Source of the DNA: Narthecium ossifragum
Lineage: Eukaryota > Streptophyta > Magnoliopsida > Dioscoreales > Nartheciaceae
Direction of reading: 5' to 3'
DNA: 64,000 nucleotides
Assembly (NCBI GenBank): GCA_963920575.1
Contig: OY986972.1
Coordinates: forward strand, 10,180,010 to 10,244,009
Below are positions 1 through 9,098 of this stretch, in pieces (the first letter of the stretch is position 1; each line of letters opens with the position of its first letter). A program made the translations under genes and the position numbers. Under the pieces are notes generated by a model. It was not told where the DNA came from. It saw only the letters and a list, made by a program, of their open reading frames with translations, and made no database searches.

Positions 1-186
1 GTTGGCGGAACCACTATAAAATTCTGGTGCAATCTCTTTAACTCTCATCTCATATCCCTTGCTCGATTATATTATCTGTTCTTATCTTTAGCAAGCATAT
101 GATTTAATTAAACTCATCCTATTTAGATTTCCATAATTGATTTTATTGTACAAGTTCTAAGATAAACCCCCCCTCTTAGAGCTTCA
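1..186 (+). mobile_element. 3' end of a Copia-type LTR (left part outside window)
   Basis: The stretch begins with a segment close to the one at 27955 inside the complete Copia-type solo LTR (accactataaaa followed by tg-caa-tct). It ends, like that LTR, in a run of C followed by ctctta and a CA terminus. Sequence of chromovirus-LTR type follows from 187. The 5' part of the LTR lies outside the window, so no target duplication can be checked. Assignment to Copia rests on the C-run end typical of SIRE/Tork-like LTRs and is an inference. Confidence 0.55.
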
Positions 187-495
187 GTACCCTGCCGGTC
201 CGGGGGTGGTGAACAACAAAATAGGCTAAGGAGCTGCTGCAATGGTAGCCCCACCAACTGCAGCCAGCCCGCCAAAAGACAACATGATATGGGAAGCAAC
301 CCCGACAGACAAGACTAGCAGTACAACATGCTATCTAAACATCCCGGAAGTCATCACTCTCCCGGTTCACCACTACCCCTCACTATGGGGCTAACATGCT
401 CAAGTATATGTACCAGTTTATAAAGCTGCAGAGAAAATCGCATAAGCGAAGCCCCATGGGCAAAAACCAATGAAAACAACCCTCTGTCACCCAAA

Positions 496-780
496 GGATC
501 GATCATCTACCAAGGGAATGATCGATCCTCCTAGTGATAGGAAGGTTCCGTCCCTGTCAAGCCCAAGGTGATCGATCCTTCCTCCGAAAGGATCGAACAT
601 CTTCGCGTCAGAGACCACACCCATGCAAGCCAAGGAGAAATGATCGATCATCCTCACCAGATGATCGATCCCCAAGGAGACATGATCGATCATCCTCACC
701 AAATGATCGATCCTTCTCGGGCTAGGCATGACCAACCCAGAGTGATCGATCATTCCTCAAGAATGATCAATCCTATTGGG
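496..780. repeat. GATCGATC palindrome array
   Basis: About ten copies of GATCGATC, or one-base variants, spaced roughly 15-40 bp apart with variable spacers such as ctcaccaaat. The array sits in the LTR at 187-1005 and has a counterpart at 10690-10970 in the other half of the same LTR. Short open frames across it are by-products of the repeat. Confidence 0.85.
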
Positions 781-1000
781 TTCTCCGGAACCCGGACGAC
801 AAGAAATACCGTCGAAAAACTCTACCAAATCCCACAAAACATTGGGATCTTGTAGTACGAAGGACCACGAGTTCAAAACCGGTACGCATACTACAAACCA
901 TCGAACATGCAACAAGATTAACTCAAACCAAACACATCCAAGCTCAAAACCTCACAAAACTAGAAAGAAAGTAGGTAGAATCCCTACCTAGACTAGCGTA

Positions 1001-1005
1001 GCTTC
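1001..1005. repeat. Target-site duplication (left), gcttc
   Basis: The five bases gcttc directly precede the TG end of the element at 1006 and recur directly after its CA end at 10551-10555. This is the 5-bp duplication expected of an LTR-retrotransposon integrase. Confidence 0.95.
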
Positions 1006-1343
1006 TGATGAGTGCATGAAAGTGCACTCTAAATAGCCTTACAACCATCTCAATTGCTAGATTATTATCCTTAATCAACATCTTTATTACTATTTTTATA
1101 TTTATATGTTGCGTCACAAAGTTGTCTGGAAAATGCAGGAAAAATGAGAAAAGAAGCTGAAAAGATTACATGGATCAACTTGAAAGATTAATCTGTACCT
1201 GCTCATGAAGAACCAGATGATGTTCCATATATGATTGGAAAGATCTTGAAATCTACTTTCGGGAGAATTTTACGGTTCGTGATTTGGAGTTTCAGAGAGG
1301 AAGATACAACACTTTTCGTACAAGTGCGCAAGCTGAATGAATA

Positions 1344-1583
1344 GTGACGGTCGACCGTGAGGATGTGACGGTCGACCGTCGCGCTCAGAAATTCCCCCGA
1401 ACGACCGTCGCATCGACCGTCAGATGCAAAACTTCCCACGGTCGACCGTGGCATCATCCGTCGCATCGACCGTCAGCCTCTGTTAAAGAAAATACTTCTC
1501 AGGGTCGATGCGAGGATCGACCGTCGCTCTTCCGAAATATTTTGAACAGTTGCCGGTCGACCGTGAGATCTCACGGTCGACCG
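1344..1583. repeat. GGTCGACC palindrome array in U3
   Basis: About eight full or partial copies of ACGGTCGACCGT lie in 240 bp of LTR upstream of the TATA box. The last two are joined into a perfect 30-bp palindrome at 1554-1583, centred on AGATCT. The 3' LTR carries the same array at 9437-9664. Position just upstream of the promoter suggests a cis-regulatory role, which is inference. Confidence 0.85.
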
Positions 1584-1634
1584 CCACGTCAGCAAGGAGC
1601 GTTTAATGAGCCGGATCTCACCCGAGTTTAGGCC

Positions 1635-1642
1635 TATAAATA
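1635..1642 (+). promoter_or_regulatory. TATA box of the 5' LTR promoter
   Basis: TATAAATA lies 52 bp after the 30-bp palindrome and about 44 bp after CCACGTCA (1585-1592). It is repeated at 9716-9723 in the 3' LTR. The location inside the LTR fits the U3/R promoter of a plant gypsy element. Confidence 0.75.
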
Positions 1643-2475
1643 CAATACTTAGGGTTATCAAAGGGGATCTTTTGGAGGACTTTTTGGCAGCGTTTGGAGG
1701 CGAGGAGAAGGGTTCCAGGCTTGGTTTTCTTTTCTTATTTCTTCTTTATTTCTCCATTAGTTTTGTTGCCCTCATGGTGAACATGAGTGGCTAGTTTCTT
1801 CTCTAAGGTACCGATGTAGCCCTAACTGAATCATTCTATGTTATTGGATCATGATTATTTAATCAGTTTATTTTCCTTGTTTCATTCATTATTATAACTG
1901 AGATCTTAAATACATTTATCTGGCCAATAAAAGTATTGTAGATTGTTTTATGTGAGATTGGGCGATGGTTCATTCCCTAATCTTACAGGATCTGTGAATG
2001 AATGAGTTTATGTCGAGGCCGGGTTCAAGCTAAGAGTATTCTTGGTTCATGATTGTTTTTCAGAGCTTAATGGATTCTTGGTTAACACTTAGTTATGGGT
2101 TCATTAACTAGGGTTAATTGGGGGTACTTGGTGAAGACCGCGGCCGAACGGATCATCATACCGGAAGATCGAGCCCTTGGAATTAAACTGAGATCTTGAT
2201 TGATTCAATGCATAGAATGAGGATGTTTTGGTGAAATCGGAACCTTAGTATTCATCCATCATATTTCTATCGTTTTCTTATTTCGTTATTAGATCTTCTA
2301 TTCTCAATACTTCATATCTCTTATTTTCCCTTTCTTATTTTCTTTCTTTTCTGTTCTTTAGTATTTTACTCTAATAATCTCTACAAATCTCTGTGGGTAC
2401 GATACTCGTCTTGCTACTATACTGATTGCACCGATTCGTATACTTGCGAGATATAAAATTTATTCATCAAGTTTT

Positions 2476-2493
2476 TGGCGCCGTTGCCGGGGA
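2476..2493 (+). promoter_or_regulatory. Primer-binding site, tRNA-Asp
   Basis: TGGCGCCGTTGCCGGGGA starts six bases after the 5' LTR and is complementary to the 3' end of plant tRNA-Asp. This primer choice is typical of Athila/Tat elements. The same site occurs at 29405 and, on the minus strand, at 40121-40138. Confidence 0.92.
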
Positions 2494-2518
2494 TTTGATT
2501 AGAGTTTATTTGTAGTGA

Positions 2519-4255
2519 ATGCAAGGTCGCCGATCACGGAAAGAAAAGTTGCCCTTGAACGATAAAGTAGATCAAATTGGTTGGAAGAAAAGATCTAACA
2601 AAGACAGCCTGTCCACATCAGATCTAGGAGTTCAAGAGGAGGAACAAGAGGAGATGGCGCTCAATAATAATTTATGTCCTTTGGAGGAGTACGCGAGGCC
2701 TACTATTTCTACCTCACCTTCGTGCATTGCGTTACCTGCAGAGGCTAGGAATTATGAACTTAAAAATCTACATTTTTCTATGCTTCCTGAATTTCATGGT
2801 TTACCTTCTGAGGATGCACTAACGTTTGTGAAAGATTATTATGCTACTATTCAGACTTTTCCTCTAGGTGGCATTACTGAAGATCAACTGAGGATGCGTT
2901 GTTTTCCTTACACCTTGAAGGATAAAGCGAAGAGATGGTTGATGTCGTTGCCTCCTGGATCACCCACTACTTGGGATGCAATTTATAACAAGTTTGTTAG
3001 TAAATTTTATTCTCATGCCATGACTACTAACTTGAGAAGGCAAATTCCAAATTTTCAGCAATCTGATGGAGAACCATTCCATAAAGCATGGGATAGATTT
3101 AAAATGCTTTTGATGCAATGTCCACATCATAATTATTCTTTAGAAAATCAGATGCAATATTTTTATGATGGACTAAATCTTTCTTGTCAGACTATGGCAG
3201 ATAATGCTGCAGGTGGAGCGATGTTCAAAAGGACACCACCGGAGGCATATGAAATCTATGAGATGCTAGGATCAAACTCGCAGCAGAGGGACACGAGGAA
3301 TAAGGCGAGAGGCATCTATGAGCTGAACCAGAATGATGACATGGCAAGGCAGATTGCAACCCTTAACAAGAAGATAGACGCGATGATGTCCACACAAGCA
3401 AAACCGGTTGAGGTTTGTTCAATTTGCAATATTGTTGGTCATAGGTTTGATTCATGTCCTTCTGGTAGTGAATTTCCTGAATATGTGCAAGAGCAAGCTA
3501 ATTTGATGAATGCTTATAATCTGAGACCTAGATTTGACCCTTATGCAAATACTTACAATCCTGGCTGGAGGGAGCATCCGAATTTTTCATGGAAAAATAC
3601 TGCTAATGCTAGTATGCCTACTGCTAATCAGTCTAACTCACCTGTTAAGTCGTCTTTGGAAGCGACTATGTTAGCTTTTATGCAGAAAATAGATTCAAAG
3701 ATGGAAAAACAAGATTCAGCCATTGCTCGACAAGAGTCAGCCATTGCTCAACATGACGCGGTACTAAAGAATGTTGCAGCATCCGTTGGGAAGTTAGAAG
3801 TTCAAGTGGGACAACTTGCTGATGCGGTACGAGCTCATGTCCCAGGCAAATTCCCAAGCCAACCTGAGCAAGCGAAAGCAGTTACAGTTCTTCGTTCAGG
3901 TAAAATTATTGATAATAAGATTAATGCTAAAGTTGTTGATGAGTGTAATGATGATGCAAGTGAGGAAGTTGAAACGGAGGAACGCTCGAAAGGGCCACCA
4001 CCGGCCACATCTGCTTCTGAGCATGGAAAGAGAGCAAATTCAGTTCCGGAGGTTTATCACAACTCTCCTCCACCATATGTGCCGCCGGTTCCTTTTCCAG
4101 GCCGTCTAAAGAAAGCCAAAATGGATAAGTCATATTCTGAAATTTATGATATTTTATCTAAGGTTAATGTGAACTTACCATTACTCGATGTGATCAGGAA
4201 CATGCCAGCATTTCCAAAGTTCTTCAAGGAACTAAGTACTTCAAAGCGTAAGTAA
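2519..4255 (+). CDS. Gag of the Athila-like element
   Basis: Capsid/nucleocapsid polyprotein that would package element RNA in cytoplasmic particles. The 578 residues begin 25 bases after the primer site. The central retrotransposon gag domain (about residues 80-250) has the conserved segments around FPYTLKDKAKRWL, KAWDRF and QYFYDGL. A CCHC zinc knuckle follows (C300, C303, H308, C313). A heptad-like Q/S-rich stretch near residues 385-440 may be a coiled coil. The frame ends at a TAA (4253-4255) after SKRK, yet the next residues in the same frame continue as protease. The stop is therefore probably a mutated CAA rather than a natural gag end. Confidence 0.93.
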   Translation: MQGRRSRKEKLPLNDKVDQIGWKKRSNKDSLSTSDLGVQEEEQEEMALNNNLCPLEEYARPTISTSPSCIALPAEARNYELKNLHFSMLPEFHGLPSEDALTFVKDYYATIQTFPLGGITEDQLRMRCFPYTLKDKAKRWLMSLPPGSPTTWDAIYNKFVSKFYSHAMTTNLRRQIPNFQQSDGEPFHKAWDRFKMLLMQCPHHNYSLENQMQYFYDGLNLSCQTMADNAAGGAMFKRTPPEAYEIYEMLGSNSQQRDTRNKARGIYELNQNDDMARQIATLNKKIDAMMSTQAKPVEVCSICNIVGHRFDSCPSGSEFPEYVQEQANLMNAYNLRPRFDPYANTYNPGWREHPNFSWKNTANASMPTANQSNSPVKSSLEATMLAFMQKIDSKMEKQDSAIARQESAIAQHDAVLKNVAASVGKLEVQVGQLADAVRAHVPGKFPSQPEQAKAVTVLRSGKIIDNKINAKVVDECNDDASEEVETEERSKGPPPATSASEHGKRANSVPEVYHNSPPPYVPPVPFPGRLKKAKMDKSYSEIYDILSKVNVNLPLLDVIRNMPAFPKFFKELSTSKRK

Positions 4256-4873
4256 GAACCTCATGAAAAAGTGATGGTTTCAGAGACGGTAAGCGCGGTT
4301 CTACAAAGGAAGCTTCCACCCAAGCTTAAGGATCCAGGGAGTTTTAACATTACTATTACTGTTGGTGATACAAAAATAGGAGAGGCAATGCTTGATTTAG
4401 GAGCCAGTGTTAATTTGATGCCTTACTCTGTTTTTCTTCAGTTAGGTGTGGGTGAATTAAAACCTACTACGATGTCTCTACAACTTGCAGATCGTTCAAT
4501 TAAATATCCATTAGGCATTGTAGAAGACATCTTAGTACAAGTTGATAAATTAATTATCCCTGCTGATTTTGTGATATTGGATATGGATGATGCACCCTTG
4601 CATGATAGAAATTTACCGATCTTGTTGGGACGTCCATTTATGGCCACAGCCAAGACTATGATTAATGTGCAGGATGGTAAGCTCAGCATGACTGTTTTAG
4701 GTGAAACTGTTGAATTTAAAGTTTTTGAATCTATGTCCTACCCTTCAAACTCTTTTGATTGTTTCTCGATAGATGTTTTTGATTCATTGGTGTTTTCTAG
4801 TTTCATGCAGGAGCAAGTGAAGACTACTCTAGAAGCGGCATTGACGATGGAAAAAGAGGAGTTGCAGAATTAA
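4256..4873 (+). CDS. Aspartic protease segment of gag-pol
   Basis: Retroviral-type aspartic protease that would cleave Gag-Pol. The catalytic motif DLGAS is at 4394-4408, followed by the flap-like region and the ILLGRPF motif near 4620 typical of Athila/Tat proteases. The segment is in the same frame as gag; the first Met is at 4271, but no independent start is needed if the upstream TAA is a mutation. A second in-frame TAA (4871-4873) separates it from reverse transcriptase. No ribosome re-entry signal is obvious around either stop. Confidence 0.9.
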   Translation, partial: EPHEKVMVSETVSAVLQRKLPPKLKDPGSFNITITVGDTKIGEAMLDLGASVNLMPYSVFLQLGVGELKPTTMSLQLADRSIKYPLGIVEDILVQVDKLIIPADFVILDMDDAPLHDRNLPILLGRPFMATAKTMINVQDGKLSMTVLGETVEFKVFESMSYPSNSFDCFSIDVFDSLVFSSFMQEQVKTTLEAALTMEKEELQN

Positions 4874-7800
4874 GAGGGAGCAAAGGAGGTTATAGCAGCC
4901 CTTGAGGCATTGCAGCCATGTTTCCCTGATGAATCTCGGTTAGACATGCTAAACGAATCCTATTCTAAAATGGTTTCATCAATAGTTTCCCCACCAAAGC
5001 TTGAGTTAAAACCTCTTCCTAGTAATATGAAATATGCATATCTTGGTGAGAATGAAACCCTTCCTGTGATTATTGCTTCTGACATTACTCCATTGGAAGA
5101 GGAAAAATTATTGAGAGTTCTTAGGGAGCATAAAACTGCAATAGGTTGGACAATTGCAGATATTAAAGGAGTAAGTCCTACTATGTGCATGCATCGCATT
5201 ATTTTGGAAAAGGATGCCAAACCTATATGGGATGCCCAGCGTCGCCTCAACCCAAACATGAAAGACGTTGTTCGGGAAGAGATCCTTAAGTTGCTCGATG
5301 TTGGCGTGATCTATCCTATTTCTGACAGCAAATGGGTAAGTCCAGTTCACGTGGTGCCTAAGAAATCAGGGATAACAGTTGTGAAGAATGAGAACAATGA
5401 GCTCATACCCACGAGGATGACTACTGGATGGCGTGTCTGCATCGATTATCGCAAGCTTAATGCAGCTACTAAAAAGGACCACTTTCCTTTACCTTTTATT
5501 GATCAAATGCTTGAACGCTTAGCTGGTCACTCATTTTATTGTTTTCTTGATGGATTTTCAGGTTATAATCAAATTGCTATCGCCCCAGAGGACCAAGAGA
5601 AGACAACTTTCACCTGTCCGTTTGGAACATTCGCATACAGAAGGATGCCGTTCGGATTGTGCAATGCACCTGCCACCTTTCAAAGATGCATGATATCGAT
5701 TTTCTCCGACATGATAGAAAGGTTTGTCGAGGTATTCATGGATGATTTTTCTGTATTTGGGAATTCTTTTGATAATTGCCTAGCACACCTAACCTTGGTG
5801 CTTAAAAGATGTGAAGAGACAAATTTGACATTGAGCTGGGAGAAGAGTCACTTCATGGTAAGGCAAGGTATTGTTTTGGGACATGCTATTTCTAGTAAAG
5901 GTATTGGAGTAGATAAAGCAAAAATAGAATTGATTGAGAAATTACCGCCCCCTACTTCTGTGAAATGTGTGCGAAGTTTTTTGGGCCATGCAGGATTTTA
6001 TCGCAGATTCATTAGAGATTTTTCTAAGATTGCACGACCTCTGTGTGAGTTATTGGCTAAGGATGTTGAGTTTAAGTTTAGTAAAGCCTGTCTTGATGCT
6101 TTTAATGCTTTAAAAGAGAAATTGATTACTGCACCTATTATTATGCCTCTTGATTGGTCGTTGCCCTTTGAGATAATGTGTGATGCGTCTGATTATGCTA
6201 TAGGGGCTGTTCTAGGACAAAGGGTAAATAAGGTCTCTCATGCTATTTATTATGCAAGTCGTATACTCAATGATGCTCAAATCAATTACTCAACTACTGA
6301 AAAAGAATTACTTGCTGTTGTTTTTGCATTGGAGAAATTTCGCTCTTATTTGATTGGATCTAAAGTTATTATTTATTCAGATCATGCAGCATTGAAATAT
6401 CTACTAACCAAAAAGGATACAAAGCCAAGGTTAATCAGGTGGGTCCTACTGCTACAAGAGTTCGATTTGGAAATAAGGGACAAGAAAGGGAGCGACAATG
6501 TAGTGGCAGATCACTTGTCACGATTGGAGCACATGGACAGCCCTAAGGATGTACAACCCATCCAAGAATGCTTTCCCGATGAACAACTATTTTCTGTGAA
6601 TGGTAAAGAGCCCTGGTATGCGGATATTGTTAACTATTTAGCTAGTAATGTTCTGCGTACTGAATTGAGTTCACAGGAAAAGAAAAGATTTTTATCTACT
6701 GTTCGATATTATTTTTGGGATGATCCTTATTTATTTAAGCATTGCCCTGATCAAATAATAAGGTGTTGTGTTCCAGAATATAAGCATGATGATATATTGA
6801 AATTTAGTCATGAATTAACTTGTGGAGGACACTTTGGAGGTAAGAAAACTGCTTTTAAAGTTCTTCAATCTGGTTTCTTTTGGCCTACATTATTCAAAGA
6901 TGCATTTAATTTTGTTGCTAAGTGTGACAGATGTCAATGGTCAGGGAATATAAGCAAAAGGAATGAGATGCCTCTTACAAATAATTTAGTGGTGGAATTG
7001 TTCTATGTTTGGGGCATAGACTTTATGGGACCGTTTCCTCCATCATACGGGTACACGTATATTCTTGTTGCTGTAGATTATGTGTCTAAGTGGATTGAAG
7101 CAATTGCAACTAGGAACAATGACAGCAAGACCGTGGTGGGATTCTTGAAAGATATGATTTTTACAAGATTTGGTACACCTCGGGCGATTATAAGTGATGG
7201 GGGATCACACTTTTGTAATAGAGCATTTGATGCATTGTTGAAGAAGTACAACATCACTCATCGGGTCGCAACCCCATATCACCCTCAAACATCGGGCCAA
7301 GTGGAGGTGAGCAATAGGCAAATAAAGACGATCCTGGAACGGGTTGTTGGTACTACAAGGAAGGATTGGGCAGTAAAATTGAATGATGTTCTTTGGGCGT
7401 ATCGCACCGCATATAAAACTACAATTGGTATGAGCCCTTATCGCATTGTGTTTGGAAAAGCATGTCATCTACCGGTGGAATTGGAGTATAGGGCATATTG
7501 GGCAATCAAGCAGCTGAATTTTGATATGGGAAAAGCGGGGGATATGAGAAAGATGCAATTGAACGAATTAGTTGAGCTGCGGAATGAAGCGTACGAGAAC
7601 GCTAAAATCTACAAAGAAAGGACCAAGCTCTATCATGACAAAGCAATACAACGGAAGGAGTTCCATCCAGGTATGAAAGTTTTACTTTATAACTCACGAA
7701 TGAAATTCTTTCCAGGTAAATTAAGGTCAAGATGGACGGGTCCCTTTAAAGTGACACAAGTATCTCCTCATGGTGCTGTTGAAATTGAGAATGAAAGGAG

Positions 7801-7894
7801 TGGAAGCAAATTCAAAGTCAATGGGCACCGTTTGAAGTTGTATTTGGAAGGACCATCAGAAGTTGTGGATGCCGCAAATTTTGTTGAACCTTAA
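4874..7894 (+). CDS. Pol: reverse transcriptase, RNase H, integrase
   Basis: Replication and insertion enzymes, open without interruption from 4910 (994 residues) and in the same frame as gag and protease. Counting from 4910, the RT fingers/palm begin near residue 90 and the catalytic FMDD is at 276-279. RNase H follows with CDASDYA near 420 and the TEKE and SDHAAL motifs. The integrase zinc motif is H634, H641, C672, C675. The catalytic triad is D704, D763 and E799, with 35 residues between the last two. A short basic C-terminal domain follows and there is no chromodomain, as expected for Athila/Tat. All catalytic residues I can identify are intact. Missing function would come from the two upstream stops. 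Confidence 0.95.
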   Translation, partial: EGAKEVIAALEALQPCFPDESRLDMLNESYSKMVSSIVSPPKLELKPLPSNMKYAYLGENETLPVIIASDITPLEEEKLLRVLREHKTAIGWTIADIKGVSPTMCMHRIILEKDAKPIWDAQRRLNPNMKDVVREEILKLLDVGVIYPISDSKWVSPVHVVPKKSGITVVKNENNELIPTRMTTGWRVCIDYRKLNAATKKDHFPLPFIDQMLERLAGHSFYCFLDGFSGYNQIAIAPEDQEKTTFTCPFGTFAYRRMPFGLCNAPATFQRCMISIFSDMIERFVEVFMDDFSVFGNSFDNCLAHLTLVLKRCEETNLTLSWEKSHFMVRQGIVLGHAISSKGIGVDKAKIELIEKLPPPTSVKCVRSFLGHAGFYRRFIRDFSKIARPLCELLAKDVEFKFSKACLDAFNALKEKLITAPIIMPLDWSLPFEIMCDASDYAIGAVLGQRVNKVSHAIYYASRILNDAQINYSTTEKELLAVVFALEKFRSYLIGSKVIIYSDHAALKYLLTKKDTKPRLIRWVLLLQEFDLEIRDKKGSDNVVADHLSRLEHMDSPKDVQPIQECFPDEQLFSVNGKEPWYADIVNYLASNVLRTELSSQEKKRFLSTVRYYFWDDPYLFKHCPDQIIRCCVPEYKHDDILKFSHELTCGGHFGGKKTAFKVLQSGFFWPTLFKDAFNFVAKCDRCQWSGNISKRNEMPLTNNLVVELFYVWGIDFMGPFPPSYGYTYILVAVDYVSKWIEAIATRNNDSKTVVGFLKDMIFTRFGTPRAIISDGGSHFCNRAFDALLKKYNITHRVATPYHPQTSGQVEVSNRQIKTILERVVGTTRKDWAVKLNDVLWAYRTAYKTTIGMSPYRIVFGKACHLPVELEYRAYWAIKQLNFDMGKAGDMRKMQLNELVELRNEAYENAKIYKERTKLYHDKAIQRKEFHPGMKVLLYNSRMKFFPGKLRSRWTGPFKVTQVSPHGAVEIENERSGSKFKVNGHRLKLYLEGPSEVVDAANFVEP

Positions 7895-7936
7895 GGCTTT
7901 GCAGTACGTCTTGCCTAGACGTTAAATAAAGCGCTG

Positions 7937-7954
7937 GGTGGGAGGCAACCCACC
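7937..7954 (+). promoter_or_regulatory. Conserved post-pol hairpin
   Basis: GGTGGG and CCCACC pair around the loop AGGCAA, preceded by GCGCT at 7931. A counterpart with a different but complementary stem is at 32624-32641, and a degraded one lies on the minus strand at 50342-50364. Conservation of loop and leader with stem change suggests a functional RNA structure. Its role is unknown to me. Confidence 0.65.
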
Positions 7955-8162
7955 AAGGTAACTTGTTTTTAAGTTTCAATTCTTAGTTTTTATTTTTATG
8001 TTTCTCTTTTGTTTTCTTTTAGGTTTTCAGCCACCCTGAGGATCCTTGAGGAGATGTTCGCTATTCTATCAGGTGGCCTCTTTCTTATTTACAGTACTTG
8101 TCTCTTCTTTCTCTGGAATTTTTGGATAGCCACCTCCTACATATTTTAGTGGATAAATGCAC

Positions 8163-8198
8163 ACATTGAGGACAATGTTGATTTCAGGTTGGGGGGTG
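8163..8198 (+). promoter_or_regulatory. ACATTG/CAATGT palindrome plus internal polypurine-like tract
   Basis: ACATTGAGGACAATGT is an inverted repeat. It is followed nine bases later by GGTTGGGGGGTG, which is the same sequence as the polypurine tract that precedes the 3' LTR at 9087-9098. The equivalent pair occurs at 32718-32755 in the second element. An internal copy could prime extra plus-strand DNA; that is inference. Confidence 0.6.
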
Positions 8199-8545
8199 TA
8201 GGCATGCATGACCTTATGCATGTTACCTTATTGAGTTTAATAGTGTTGAATTGATTATGTTACTAGAAATTGTACATGAGCTGAAATTTTTTTTTATGCT
8301 TATTATGCATGTTGCTTTCATATGGATTGACCAATACATTGATTGCATGCGTGATAACCTGAAAGTATAACATCATGTGATCCACACACGAACACTTTAT
8401 GTGCAGCGGTAATTATACTCACTAGAGGAATGAGCATGCTATTGTTAATCTAGACCATGATTTCAGCATTAGCTAGTGTTGAGTATTGCATGCAGAAAAA
8501 AAAAGAGAAAAAGTTCTGGAGCTTGATTAAGCAGTGCCTAAACGA

Positions 8546-8712
8546 CTGTTAAGTGATCTACTGAGTAACCGGGTGTTCTTGCCTCAGGAAGCGGGGAGCT
8601 CGCGTAAAAAGGTAGAACCACTTATAGCTAAAAAAAAAAAACTATTAAGTGTTTTGCTAAGTAACCGGGTCTCTGCGCCTCAAGAAGCGGAGAGTGCTCG
8701 CGTAAAAAGGCA
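8546..8712 (+). repeat. Tandem duplication, 96-bp period
   Basis: Two diverged copies start at 8546 and 8642. Each contains AGTAACCGGGT, a gcctcargaagcgg segment and CTCGCGTAAAAAGG, and they are separated by an A-run. The short frame that spans them is a by-product of the duplication. Confidence 0.75.
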
Positions 8713-9086
8713 AAATGTCTGATAGTTGAAAAGAAAAAAGAAAGAAAGAAAGAGCATGCTGTACTTAAAGTGCGAGGGTTGGATAGGTCATGAAGAGAGT
8801 AGTGTGCTTGGACTAATGGTGGATAGAAGTTGCTTCTGCACGTAACATTTATTTGTCACGTCACATGTGTTCTTCTGGATGGTGATTAGCATGTTTGATG
8901 TGTAGAAGTTGATTTCATGTGTTGGTAGTATGTGTATGAGTATAAGAAGTTTTCGTACTCTGTACTGTATGAAACACTATTGACTTGATAAGGTAGAATT
9001 TTTATCAAACATGTCTACATCCTTGAACCGTTGGTGTGCTTAATATATTTTATGCGCTTAAAATTGCTAGAGACTAGCAATAAGCT

Positions 9087-9098
9087 GGTTGGGGGGTG
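9087..9098 (+). promoter_or_regulatory. Polypurine tract before 3' LTR
   Basis: GGTTGGGGGGTG directly abuts the TGATGAG start of the 3' LTR. This is the expected site of plus-strand DNA priming. Confidence 0.85.

Larger units (their letters stand above)
187..1005 (-). mobile_element. Chromovirus-type LTR, left segment (split by the 1006-10550 element)
   Basis: Read on the minus strand this is the downstream part of an LTR whose start is at 11198. It resembles the LTR at 54187-56338: the segments around the aatcgcata motif and a GATCGATC array match in order. The outermost end, expected to read tgtcgcgccccgacc on the plus strand, is missing and replaced by the Copia-type LTR tail. The segment continues across the retrotransposon insertion at 10551. 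Confidence 0.7.
1006..2469 (+). mobile_element. 5' LTR of the 1006-10550 element
   Basis: 1464 bp, starting TGATGAG and ending TTCATCA, so the ends are short inverted repeats. U3 holds an array of ACGGTCGACCGT-type palindromes at 1344-1583, followed by CCACGTCA and a TATA box at 1635. It is 12 bp longer than the 3' LTR because the 3' copy lost a cgcatcgaccgt-type unit near 9500. Confidence 0.95.
7895..9098 (+). other. Non-coding 3' region of the 1006-10550 element
   Basis: No credible frame, and no envelope gene. It holds, in order, a hairpin (7937-7954), a 16-bp palindrome (8163-8178), a polypurine-like tract (8187-8198), a 96-bp tandem duplication (from 8546), A-rich purine stretches (8490-8510, 8628-8641, 8727-8752) and the polypurine tract before the 3' LTR. 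Confidence 0.8.

Noticed and set aside
7205..7468. Frame antisense to integrase
   Set aside because: A shadow of the well-supported pol frame. Other antisense frames in gag and pol were dropped for the same reason.
7895..9098. Envelope-like gene, expected in many Athila elements
   Set aside because: No frame longer than about 60 codons and no signal or membrane segment in the expected place.
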